Part shown: positions 47,195 to 58,300 of the stretch, in pieces
How the letters are laid out: each line of letters starts with the position of its first letter
How positions within the stretch are numbered: position 1 is the stretch's first letter
Assembly (NCBI GenBank): GCA_015956445.1
Contig: WIUZ02000001.1
Coordinates: 930,001 to 994,000, forward strand
DNA length: 64,000 bases
Source: Thelephora terrestris
Lineage: Eukaryota; Basidiomycota; Agaricomycetes; Thelephorales; Thelephoraceae
Direction: 5' to 3'
Notes under the pieces: generated by a model
Seen by the model: the letters and a program-made list of their open reading frames with translations, nothing else
Told to the model about the DNA's origin: nothing
Database searches by the model: none
Program-made: the position numbers and the translations under genes

Positions 47195-48689
47195 ATGTTC
47201 ATTGACAACAAAGGGGCGAATGGCAGTGGGCTACGTTCACTAACTTGGTATTGCCAACGTGGTGAGCAAACACCTCCACATTTCCCCTGAAACATGTTCC
47301 GACTCTGGGCCAAACTACAGTCGCCATAAACCACCTGGATTGTAAATTTTTCCCTGCTCGACGCTGCCTCAAGTTCACTTAGATATCTCCGATAGCAATC
47401 TACAGCGTCGAAGGGCTGCCATTCTCCCTGATCAAATGTATTCTTGAAGCCTGTTCAGCCGACACTCTCCTCCGATTGGAACAAACAAGTCCCGTACGTT
47501 CCTTTCATGTCTTACGACGGCTGCAATTCTGACGAAAACCCAGACTATCCAATCCGAAACAAACGGTAAGCAAACAACCTCGACCAGCCGGGTGGCCACG
47601 GCTCATCTTCCCGCTCCTCGATCTTACTCAGGGGTCTGGAGGAGATTATGCGAAAACACTTACAAACAATTCTGGTCAGACTATGAGTTGGGCAGAATCG
47701 AAGAGCCCAAGTCGTGGAAGGTCGCATTCTTCGTGCGTATTCCACGCACTTACCTGGTTTCTTTAGCTGATCTTTACCCGTCGGCCCATACTAGGAACTT
47801 CGGACTCTGGAGGCCGAGAAATTTGAACAGTTAGGTGCTAAATTGCGAAATCAGAGGGTCGAACACGAAGAGCGCAGAAAAGAGAGAGAGGTCAGGTATG
47901 CTAGCCTGCTACCCCCATCCAAACGACAACGCACATCAACCTGTGAGTCTTGGCCAAACCCTCTGCAAGGCCCAAACCTTATTTGCTCGCTTGTCGAAAC
48001 TAGGGAGTCAATCGCCTACACCTAAGACGCTGTTTGAGAAGGCTCGCTCTAAAACAGCTCAGATACAGAAAGGTGTATACGCTGCTACAAAGATATTGCC
48101 ACCAATGCCGCAGTATAAAAATTACTCGGCGATCTTGCCTCCACGGACGGCCTCCGCTAAGCCTCTTCCACCAGCCCCGCGCCCCTCTACATCCATTCCG
48201 GCTACCGCCACACTATTAAAGACCTCGACCCTAGGCTTGCATTCTCAGGCGCTATCTACAACATCCACACCTGTACACGCGAGTTCGTCGAGCAGATCGA
48301 ATCCACTGGGCGCATCGACGACAACGCCCACCCCTTCCACACCATCAACATCACCCGCTTCTTCATCTGCCATTCCCTCTCCCATCCCCAAGTCTGGCAT
48401 TATTACCGTTACAAGGATTATGGCCCCCAAGCCCGCCCCTCTGGAGACTGTGCCTAAGAGACAGAGATACATGGACCCAGTGCTGCCGCAGCTCGCAAGG
48501 AAGTTTGCCAAACGGGAAGCGGTCATGCGCGAGCGTGGCATTGGCAAATCTTCTTCAACTTCCACTACGACAGAACCGGTTGCTTCTGGGGGTCCAAAAC
48601 CGCCGCCACCGAAGAAACCTGACACGGTGTTGTTTATGCCGAAACACAGGGTGTCATCACAATTACCCTCCCGGTCTGCGGCAAGGTGA
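47195..48689 (+). CDS. ELA1: elongin A, RNA polymerase II elongation factor / E3 adaptor (7 exons, 380 aa)
   Basis: Exons 47195-47261, 47321-47341, 47396-47493, 47544-47565, 47632-47732, 47795-47942 and 48004-48689 join to 381 codons. The second exon is 21 nt and the fourth is 22 nt. The product starts MFIDNKGANGSG and runs into SLTWYCQRVAINHLDSIYSV, EGLPFSLIKCILEACSADTL and LLRLEQTSP, the elongin A BC-box/F-box-like start. VWRRLCENTYKQFWSDYELG and KAARL-type AAKLRNQRVEHEERRKE (GAKLRNQRVEHEERRKERE) follow, then SPTPKTLFEKARSKTAQIQK. The tail is Ser/Thr/Pro-rich. In yeast Ela1 with Elc1 and Cul3 ubiquitinates stalled Rpb1. Every intron is 46-66 nt with clean borders. Confidence 0.88.
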
Positions 48690-49365
48690 AATCGCTCATT
48701 GGCCAAGCTAGTACTGTGGGATTGCTGTCTTGTTCTTTGTACTGTTGTCTTCCTGACGCTCTGAACGGGCATAATTATGACATTATTGTATCTTGGCCTC
48801 GCTTCTGGGGCTCTTGTCGTCTTTGTTTGCTCGGCTTTCGTTTGCGCCTCAACACACGCGTAAGTAATCGGTGGGTTGGCTGCGTTTGTACATCATGTTC
48901 ACTCATACAAATTCATCTGATTTTCATCGAACTCTCCTGGGGTGGGGGGATCACTTACGGTGGATGCGGCCACCAGTGCAAGTGCGGGGCTATACTTACT
49001 GTGGCCGTGGCGCAGGGTGCTGCGTGCTGGGGCAATCTCGTCTTTGCAACTTCCCCCAAGCTATTCACGCGCACATCCTCCAAATTCCTACTTTCCTCGC
49101 CTCTCGACACCATCAAACACCATCTCCGTTCTCAAACGATGATCATCGCAACAGGACAATGTGCCAGAGAAGGCAAACAACTTGACATACGATGCACCTT
49201 GATGGATTCGCCTGTTCTCGAAACCGGTGATTACCGTATGATTACTGTATTTTACAAACAGTTGTATCATTCATATGTCGAGGAACTGCGCTGGTGCTGT
49301 GATTGGGTGTTAAGCCGCTCTAATAATCCTGTGGGCTATGTTCATACTGGTCGATTACCACGGTG
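48690..49365. other. convergent 3' intergenic region
   Basis: 3' ends of elongin A (plus) and the thiamine-binding-fold gene (minus). A long plus-strand frame crosses it, but it is antisense to the next gene's exons and has no domain, so it is not called. Confidence 0.45.
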
Positions 49366-50036
49366 TCAAAGAATCTCACAACAGGTTGCTTGTGGTTCAG
49401 CTGGTGCTTCGGGTGCATCGTCCCTTGCCAAGATCTCCAGCACACGTGCGACCTTATGGTCGTTACCTTCTCCTGAGATTATCTGCTTGTCGACCCTTGT
49501 GCCGATGCGCACATCGGTTGCGATTCGCGGGGCCCCTTTCGCGTGCACAGCGGCGTGGCAATCGTGAATGGCCTTTGTGACTTCATGCCATGGTCCCTCT
49601 GAATGATAGGTGAATGGTCGGAAGGAGACAAATCAGGAATGGGACGGCCTCACCTAGATTGGTTCCGTAGCCACTTGATGGTTCGTCAATCCCTAAGAAG
49701 GCGAACAAGGCACATCAAGCCTACTTACTGCAACTGAACTAGAAGGTCAGCGAAACACAAAAAAGGAGAGTGCGGGGTTGTTACAAACCTTGTACTTCAA
49801 CCCGGTTCTTTCAAGCACACGCTGGCATTCTGCGATGTATTCTGCGACCTGTTCCGACACTCATTAAGACCTATGTGACGTGTCGTCCCCCCAACGGCGT
49901 ACAGATGGGTCAGGGCCAGTTCCAATTGGAACGAGACAAAAGTCTTGAACCTATATGAGCAATAGTTTAAGAACGGTTTATTTATCTGTAGATTACCTGC
50001 GACGGCGTACAGTTCTTTGGAGGATGAGGATGACAT
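49366..50036 (-). CDS. thiamine-binding-fold protein (UPF0045/Ecm15-like), 6 exons, 132 aa
   Basis: Exons 50036-49997, 49943-49903, 49848-49789, 49733-49729, 49673-49654 and 49598-49366 join to 133 codons. The introns are 53, 54, 55, 55 and 55 nt. The fold is complete: ELYAVADFCLVPIGTG, SVAEYIAECQRVLERTG, LKYKLHGYGTNLEGPW, EVTKAIHDCHAAVHAKG, APRIATDVRIGTRVDK and KVARVLEILA. This is the MTH1187/YkoF-like ferredoxin-type family; yeast Ecm15 is the named relative and some bacterial members bind thiamine. The fourth exon is only five nucleotides (TTGCA), which gives the L-H step between LKYK and GYGTN. The start codon is 31 nt from that of the EH-domain gene. Confidence 0.85.
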
Positions 50037-50067
50037 GATTGACTTTGCTTAGCTTACATAATTGATC

Positions 50068-52123
50068 ATGTCTCCCTCGACGTCCATCCAGTCCAGGATA
50101 TCCGCTTTCGAGTCTCTCAAAGACCAACGGCCACACAAAACAAACCCGAAAATCATTAATGACTTTGGAGAGCTCGCAGACGACGCTGACGCTCCGAGCG
50201 ACGCCCCCAACATCCTCGAGGAACCGATCTCACCCATCGCCCATGCATTTTCGACCATCGCACCATCCTCAACTCCGAGTCCTATGAATAGGGTGCATTC
50301 ACTCAGCGGAAGCGATTTACATTCGCCTTCGCGGTCGCCCCCTAGTCTTGGACGGAAGTCGAGTTTGCTGGACTTGAATGATTGGGTCGTAGATGTGGAG
50401 GGCCCGAACGTCAGTTCGACGGGAACTGGACCGATTGGTGCTGCCCCCCATCGGTGGCTGGCCCCTCCTGCCCCAGGCTCCTCCCTCAGTACGCGTCCCC
50501 TACCTCCTCCGAGGAAAGGCATGCCCGAACGACCCACAAGTACACGTTCGCCTCCGAGTACGACCACCCCCTTGATCCAGCTGGACGAAGTGACCCCTCA
50601 AAAATCCAAATCTGGCCCGCCAATCCCACCGAAAAAGGTCCCCGCTAGCAAACTCACGAACAGTCCAAACGTCAGGCCTGCTCATCTGGCCTCATCTATT
50701 TCCATCTCTCCGAAGCCTCCGACATTGTCACTTCCGAGGAGAACTGATTCGTTGACCGTAGAACCCCAGCATATCTATCCCCCATCACTCAAATTAGACA
50801 TCGTACCGAATGGAAGAGGGAGGCACGCACCTGCGTCCTCCGTCTCATCGTTCCATTCGGTCTCTCTCTCGGATGGCGGGGATACAGGGACACCGAGCTC
50901 TCTCACCCATTTTGTGTTTACCTATCCCATGGACCGGAACGTGACTGGCAACACAAGCGGGAGCGGCAACAACGGCAGCGTCCACGGAGGAGGCGACGAT
51001 AGCTGTAGTCTGGACGAATCGTTTGAGAATGTCTCAACCATATCAGATTCCCACAGTTATGATTTCGCATATGGGAGCCTCCCTCCGACCAAACCCCAAA
51101 TCCCCCCTCGGCTTCCCGAACGCCGGAATAAGCCACAGACCGGTGCTTCCGCAATCGCAACGTCTAAGACACAGGCCACAATCTCGTCCCCACCACAAAG
51201 TCCCGTCCCTCCACTTGCTAGGATGCCAAGTACATCATCGACGACGTCGAACCGTCGGATGCCACCCCCGCCGCCACCTAACAGAAACTCTTCATCCATC
51301 CCCCGAACCACCGCCTCATCCAGAGCATCTCCCCCATCGACTTCCGCGTCCGACAGGTCATCGATATTGAGCACAGCAACAACAGGAACATCTTACACCA
51401 GCGGCAGTTCGCATACACCAACCATTAACAGCACCATTTTCGGCAACTCGGGTTCATCTATCAACAAATTTTCTCGGCAACCTCCAATACCTGCGTCTGC
51501 GAGGCACAGATATGAGAAAGTTTTCTACATAAACGTCGAGGCGCGAAAGAGAGCAAGGCTTGAAACGTCGCAGAAACAGATCCCTGGATTACTTGGAGTG
51601 CCTGGGATGGGTAGCTCGTCCCCGACGTCCGTCAAGAAGGCTCGGAAGGCAGCCGGGTGGAGAGGCCTATCGGTTGACCTCATCACCAACCCTGCCGAGA
51701 ACCTACCCTCTCACTCGCCTTCTCACCCGGGGTCCAGAAGAGGTAGTATGGAGAGTGCGGACAGTGGAGGGGTAACGGAGCGGGGAAAGGACGACCGTCT
51801 GGAGGGGGTTGTTGTCAAACGGATATGGATGTGCTCAAACTTGGATCGGGAGAAGTTGAGAATGATTTGGTAGGATTTACTTTCCTCGGTTTCGCTCAAT
51901 CGCTCCCGGTTTCTGAGATCCCCTGCTCCTTACTGTGTGTAGGAATGACTGCGAAGGCTCCGATACTGGCTCGCTCGAAGTTGACGCCTTCGTGAAGGCG
52001 ATGTGGCGAATCGACGAGGAACTCCGGAAGGCGAGGCTCAACCCGTCCTCCTTCAGTCCAAACTCGGGGAATGGATCCATTTCGAGGAGGCAGCCGAGGA
52101 GGATTGGCTCGATCTTGAGGTGA
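50068..52123 (+). CDS. Irs4/Tax4-like EH-domain protein (2 exons, 660 aa)
   Basis: Exons 50068-51869 and 51943-52123 join to 661 codons. MSPSTSIQSRISAFESLK is the start. About 470 residues of Pro/Ser-rich disorder contain SH3-ligand-like PPIPPKKVP and PQIPPRLPERR. RYEKVFYINVEARKRARLE opens the C-terminal region, and after a Gly/Ser linker VVVKRIWMCSNLDREKLRMI leads through the intron into WNDCEGSDTGSLEVDAFVKA and MWRIDEELRKA. That is one EH domain with a single EF-hand-like loop (DCEGSDTGSLEVDAF). Yeast Irs4 and Tax4 have this layout and activate the Inp51 PI(4,5)P2 phosphatase and autophagy. Orthology is likely but rests on architecture. Confidence 0.8.
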
Positions 52124-52485
52124 TCGCTCACACCCCTTCACGTGGAAGATATCTGCATATCGCTTTAGCACCTTGCCGGACACTGGCCGTTGTTTTCCCT
52201 CTTGGACGCTCCTTTTTCATCTCGCTTTCTGGATTCCCTTATGGTAAATTATTGTCCGTTTGCTCTTAATTACCCCGCTTTTCCGAATTATACCTGCACT
52301 TCGGATTCACATCAGGACCACCCTTGCATTTCTACCTCATAGGCTCGTTCAATCTACGATGATCCATTTCTCTCCTCCACACGAACATACACAACACCGC
52401 CAAAACTTTCTACCACCCCAGCCGGCATCTCAAGGATTTTTAAGGCGTGGGATAGGTCTATGTCTATCACAAAGCCTTGACAAAA
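52124..52485. other. convergent 3' intergenic region
   Basis: 3' untranslated regions of the EH-domain gene and HEL2. Nothing else is seen. Confidence 0.45.
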
Positions 52486-54998
52486 TTACGTGGGTAAGCC
52501 CCCCAATTTGAGCAGCGTCTGTTTTTGTTTCCCCTTCCCCTTCCTTCCTTTGGTAGTCGTGGGTTCGGGCTCAGGATCGGGAGGCGGCGAGGATGGTTGT
52601 GTAGAAGGTCCTTGTCCCCAAGCAGGTTCTGCGGGCAGCGTATCTCCCAAGATGTTCTTGAGCGACTTGTTTCCCGAGATAAACTTCCTCGGTGGCTTAT
52701 TTGACGCAACATTTGGTAACTCTGGGAACGCAGAATTAGATAACGGTGGCGGGGCCGGTGCTCTTTTCGGTTGAGGTCTGGCCGCAGGCTCGGGTTGTCG
52801 AACTTGTGGACGGAAACCGCTATTCGAGCCCTGTCCACTGTTTGTCCACGGCGTTGCTGACTTCTGCTGAGGGCGTGAAGGTCCCGGAGGTTTTGGTGGT
52901 AGTCGAGAGGTGGATGCGAGAGCAGGGAAGTGGTTAGCGCCTTGTGAGTTTGGACGTGACCAAGATGTGCTCGAGGCAGCAGCTGCAACGCGATCCAGGA
53001 CCTGTCTTCGTGGACGTGAAGTCCGGGATGCTTGTTGTTTGGCGTTCAAGATTCTTCCGCCCGCAATACCTGCATATTCTGTCCCAATGGAGGTCGGAAC
53101 GAGTTCTGGGAATTGGCCGCGTTGCTGATAGGAAACCTCAACCACTGCATCCCGGAAAACATGATCAACGACGACGAACGCACCTCAATCTTGAAACCGT
53201 TCCACGCGTTGAGCAAGTCTTTCTTCTTATCTTCTACATCCAGGACGTCCACCACCATGTTGACGAGGGTTGCGCACGTGTCCAAATTATGATCCAACAC
53301 ATTCCAGATCGACGATATCAAGTCTCGAGCAGTCGATTCTGAGCCGCGATAGGATCTCAACGACAGTTCGACGGCACCCACCGCTCGTGGTGGATTTGCC
53401 GCGATTGAAGCAACCTTTGAGTATAGGGTGTGGTACCTCCTGTGGCCTCGTGAGTATAACCTGAATGATGTCGTGGCGTTTACTTACTCAGCAGTGGCGA
53501 GGTCGGTACCCTGAGGGGGAGCGGGTAGATCGACGGGTGGGTCATGCGTAGAACCACTGGGTATTGGGGTATCTGTTGTCAAGCCTGTACCGAGCTCCCG
53601 CCGGCGCACGTTGGGCGGTGGTCGTTGAGGTAGGGGGTCTCTGCCCCTTCCACGATTCCCGCTCATGCCTCTTCGACGATGATCCTCGTATTCGAAACCC
53701 GTATCGAGCCTCCGCAAGTCGCGTCTGTCCCTCTGTGTCATTTCTGCACCATGCGTCTCGACCATGTGGCCCCTCAGGTCCATTTCGGTGGCGAATACGA
53801 CGAACTTTTGCTCAACGCAAGTGGGTTGTTTGCATGGGAAGTGATCCTTCAAAAAGTGTGTTTCCTGAAACGGGGGTTAGACAACGGGCTGGGCGACGAC
53901 TAGTTCCCGGCTTCACCAATGTGTCATAATTCTTGAAGCTGGCCAACGATCAGTCACCGTCATGCATCCAAAGAGGCGTACCCACAATTTATGCGTAACT
54001 CCGTTTCGTTTGCAGACGAAACATTCTTCATGACTTTCCCGCATGTGTGCGTAAATTGCGTCGTTGTCATAAAAACATTCGCGACAAAATTCGCACATCG
54101 GATGGGCTTCTATGTCGACGTCTTTCGGTTTTTGCGATGTCCCGAGGGGTCGAATAGATGGCAAGTGGTACGGCATTAAGTTTGGAGGGTGTGTTGTGTG
54201 TTCGTGGGCGAACACTTTCTTCATCCGAATGCAAAGATCACTAATTGTGCGTAGTTTTGGCAACAGTCGGACATTAGCAGAGGGGGATGCTCGTACCACA
54301 TGAGGTTTCCGTGTGCTCCCCGGACATGCAACTTGAGGTCACCCCAGCCACGTGCGATGTAATCACAGCTCCCATCTGGACAGTTGAAACGTAGCAAGAT
54401 AAGAGTGTCCTCCATCATTTCTTGGGTCTCAAAAAATATGGATAACTTGGCGTCTTTATATGGAATGGCATTCGGTGTGAACGACTTGAACGTCGCGGTG
54501 GGAGATGTCGTAAATATTAAGGAAAGTTGGGGTTCCTATGGGGGAAAAAGAGTGATTTATCAATTCGAGTTCCTCCCTGCATCTGGGGACGAAGAAAAGA
54601 TGTACCTTGCAAAAAGTACAGTCTTGCCTCTTGTACAGTGCTCGAAGTCGGAGTGCGCAGACATGGCAGGTCCGATGGTTACATTCCGGGACCGAGTAGT
54701 AGCTCACAGCCTCCGCGCAGATGAGACAAATTCCGGAATCGTCATCCCGAGGTGCAGCATCTGTGTTTTCTATCACGGCGGCTGGTTCCGTCAGGGTAAG
54801 AGTGGCCGTAGTCGGTGTGGCAGGTGTCTCAGCAGCGTCTGTGTTTTCAGCAGGTGCGGGATCATTCTGCGGCTTAGGCCGTTGAGTCGGTCCGCTCCCT
54901 CTGCCACGTCCTCTGGAGCCTCGGCTCCGCCCTCCGCCGCCTCGGCGTTGTGTTGGGAGTGAAGAATCTCCATTTACGGTGGTAACGGATGCAGACAT
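52486..54998 (-). CDS. HEL2: Hel2/ZNF598, E3 ligase of ribosome collision control
   Basis: ATG 54998 (MSASVTTVNGDSS). An RG-rich N-terminus (RRGGGGRSRGSRGRGRG) leads to the RING finger: CLICAEAVSYYSVPECNH, RTCHVCALRLRALYKRQDCT and FCK, the ZNF598 type. C2H2-like fingers follow in separate exons: FNCPDGSCDYIARGWGDLK with HVRGAHG, then MCEFCRECFYDNDAIYAHMR with ESHEECFVCKRNG, then HFPCKQPTCVEQKFVVFATE with LRGHMVETHG. The C-terminus is disordered and ends QTLLKLGGLPT. Hel2 senses collided ribosomes and ubiquitinates uS10 and uS3 to trigger quality control. Introns of about 50 nt separate the fingers. The gene lies tail to head with the DNA methyltransferase upstream. Confidence 0.9.
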
Positions 54999-55389
54999 CG
55001 TACAAGGCTGGGGATAGAGGTCAAGAATGAGCTGGGAGAGGTTGGCGCTTGGTGAGACAAACCCGACGGCACGATCGCGCGGTTCCGAGCCTCTCTGATC
55101 AGAATGAATCACCGTCTTGCGACGGTGACTACGCCGAGACGGAGGTGGTGATGTGCGATGTAAGACGCCGTATTTCCAACAGGGAAATCCCTCAAAGTTC
55201 TGGGGGCTGATTTTTTTTTGATATAAACTCACATCTGTGCCAGAGCTCCATCACTTGACCCTGTCGCGCCGGTTCAGCCTTGTTGCCCTCTTTAATGAAG
55301 TTATTGTGTTCTTCAAATCCCTTGGGATGGGAACTGGGTGATGTGGTTTACAACAGCAAGCTACACTAGTCGCACAAACAACATGCAAA
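54999..55389. other. intergenic between HEL2 start and methyltransferase end
   Basis: 391 bp holding the HEL2 promoter and the methyltransferase 3' untranslated region. CpG content drops sharply at about 55270, on the methyltransferase side. Confidence 0.45.
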
Positions 55390-58300
55390 TTACAGCTCTG
55401 GACTATCCACTCGCATCTGTTCCTCATCCTCACCTTTCCACATTTGAACAGCTGCCTTTCCAATTGCCCTTCCGAGTGCTGCCGCAAGAGGGACTGGTAC
55501 AGCATTTCCAATTTGTCTGAATTGCTGTTTTAAGGTAGAAGGCATCAGACCGTGTCACACAAGGAGAAGAGTTGCATTGCTACCTCAGTTGTGGCAGATG
55601 ATGGATGGTCAGATTCATTCCCAAACATGTAACTGTCTGGGAATCCCTGCAACCTTGCATACTCCCTCACAGTCAGCACCCGGTTTTGCTAGCACAGGGA
55701 GTAAGTAGCATGGCTGTGGCATGGAAAATTACCCACATTTGGGTGAATCGATTTCACAATAGATGATGGGTTTGGCCCATCTGTGAGTAGAGTTGAAATG
55801 TAACCATCACCATCAAGTCTACCAAAAGTCTCTGCAAAGAGGAATTTCAACAGATTTCTGGGTGAGAAAGTTGTAACATACGAGTGTGGCGCTTGTATGG
55901 TTTCCCATCCTTAAATTCTGGGATGAATTTTAGGACCTCTGGCAAGTCACTATGGTTGGCGCCTGGACTGAGGGGGATGTTGATAACCCTAGCAGCATCC
56001 AGGTGATTAAATTACATGATATCAATGGTTGCCACACATACCTCTCAGCAGTTACTCTATTATACCTCTTTGTGTAGTGTTGGGATACTCTTAACCTTCC
56101 ATCCCTCATATGATATTGGTAGGTGTTGTTGGGGGGAGAGGCATAGTGTACAGGTTTGGGGAAACCAATCCAATCAGCAGGCATTTGTTCATCCCTATGG
56201 GAGGTTAGAGGTCAGAATAAGTTTACATTGGAGGACACACCAGTTAAAGACAGGCTATAGTGGAATAAGATCAGTGGTGTTACAATAAATACAGTGAAAG
56301 TACCAACCAAATCATCCAGGTAGTCATTTACAGTAACTGGAGGCAATGGCGCACATAAACAGTTGTGTAGCAGAGGATGGTTGCTTCCAGACCGTTGGAT
56401 AGGCTGGAGTTCTTCTCCATTTGCAAGTTTCTTCCTAGTAGCTCGCCTGTTGAATGTATGGGTAGGAAGGGGAAAATCTGGAAGTGGAATGTCTCCTCTG
56501 GATGCAAGAATGATGATTCTCTCCCGGTTTTGAGGTACCCCATAGCGGCCAGCTTGTAATAAAGCAATTTGGTGTTGATACCTGCACCACCTTATCAGTA
56601 GAAGTTCAGAAATTTGGTAAGATCATACCCAAGGGATGCCAAGGATGCAGTAATAAGCTTAAGCATGCCTTGAGAGACACCACCAACAAATCTCTTGTTG
56701 ACAAGTTCAGCAGCTAAAGGATGATTTATCATCCTTTCAACATTCTCCAGCATGAAGTATTTTGGCCGGTAATACTCCACATAGCTGAGCATATTGCAGA
56801 TAAGGGTGACTCTAGAAAATTTGTGACAGGAAAGTTCAGCTATGATTGGGGTAGACTTGCCTTGGGTCATCTTGTTTCTATGTAGATGTTAGCATGCAAA
56901 GAGATCAATTGATGTAGGATTACCTTTTTAAATGCCTTTCCACTAAATGCCTGACAAGGTGGCCCTGTATCAACTAATTAGAGCTAATTTTTTTTTCAAA
57001 AAATACAAATCACACCTCCAAAGATGATTTCTACATCTCCAGGTTGTGGCAATTGGTGTGATTTGCCATCTAGGGCCTCAAGTGTGGAGTGGCTGATTGC
57101 ATTTGACAGAAAGAGGTTGCAATCTTGGTTGAAAACTTGAGTATCTTGATGGTTCAGCCTACACAATCCTCAGTTTTAGTGTGAAGCCCTTTTTTTTAAC
57201 TGACCAATATGTGATTGCAGCTGGTTCATCCCACTCAATAGCCCACAGAGTCTTGACATGCCCAGATTGAGCAATCCCAGTTCCAAAGCCACCTGCACCT
57301 AGGCCTTTTAAGTACTTTTCTATCTGATATCCACAAAAATGACATACCTGCAAAAAGCTCCAGTCCCCTAAGAGGCTCATGAATTTGAAGAAACCTCTGT
57401 TCTGTGACTAGAAGATCACAGTGCAGTTGAAAACCCAAACTGTGTTTGAGGTTGACACCATGAACAACATAGTGGTCTGGAAGAGAACACCAGGTATCAT
57501 GTTCATCCTCTGACATGGAGTTATAGCTTTTGGCCCAGCAAATCCCCTCTAGCTTCTGGGTTGATATTGTTGAGACCTTAGGAGATGGAATCAGGATGAC
57601 CTATTGTAACTCATTAGGTGAAGTCCAGTGGATCCCATAAATAGTATGCATACCTCGCTGAATGGTCTCTGAGACTGATTATGTCTCATATATTCCAAGA
57701 TTATGACCTCTTCTGAATTGGGAATAGAGAGTATTTGCCCAATCTCATAGAGGTGGGAATCACCCTCTGGGATGAGGTAAACAAAGTCCATAGGGTAGAA
57801 GACAAGCCCCAGATATTTCAGACAAGGAGAAGAGGGAGAGGAGAGCAAGGTGGGGGCTTGGGCCAAAGTTTCCAGCTGAGATATACCACAGTTGTAACAA
57901 GGCATTGGAGAGCTAGAGGCTTTGAGTGCATCCTCTACAATGGATTCTGTAGGGTTGATAAACCTGCAGTGGTCTTTATCCCAGATAAAGCTTGAAAATG
58001 ATTAATCAGTGTAAGGCAAGAACTGGAAGTTTTGTCAATACCTGGTGAAGAATTCATTTGGTTGGTGGATATTGAAGGTAGGGAGGGGGGAGGAATAATG
58101 GAAGGGCTGGATATTGCATTTGCTGACAATAGCACCAATGGGAATATCAGTACACTCCAAAATGAGATAGAGCGAGTTGGGGTGGGCAGCTTCCTCCTGG
58201 ATAGTATGGGATCCAGGCACAAGCCACTGGCCATGGAACATTCTTTCTCCAGTTTGAGAATCTTGGAAGAAATACCATATCTGTGCAAACCTGAGCAGAG

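Noticed and set aside
48686-49567. 293-codon plus-strand frame
   Set aside because: Overlaps antisense the thiamine-binding-fold exons, has no domain and starts beside the end of elongin A.
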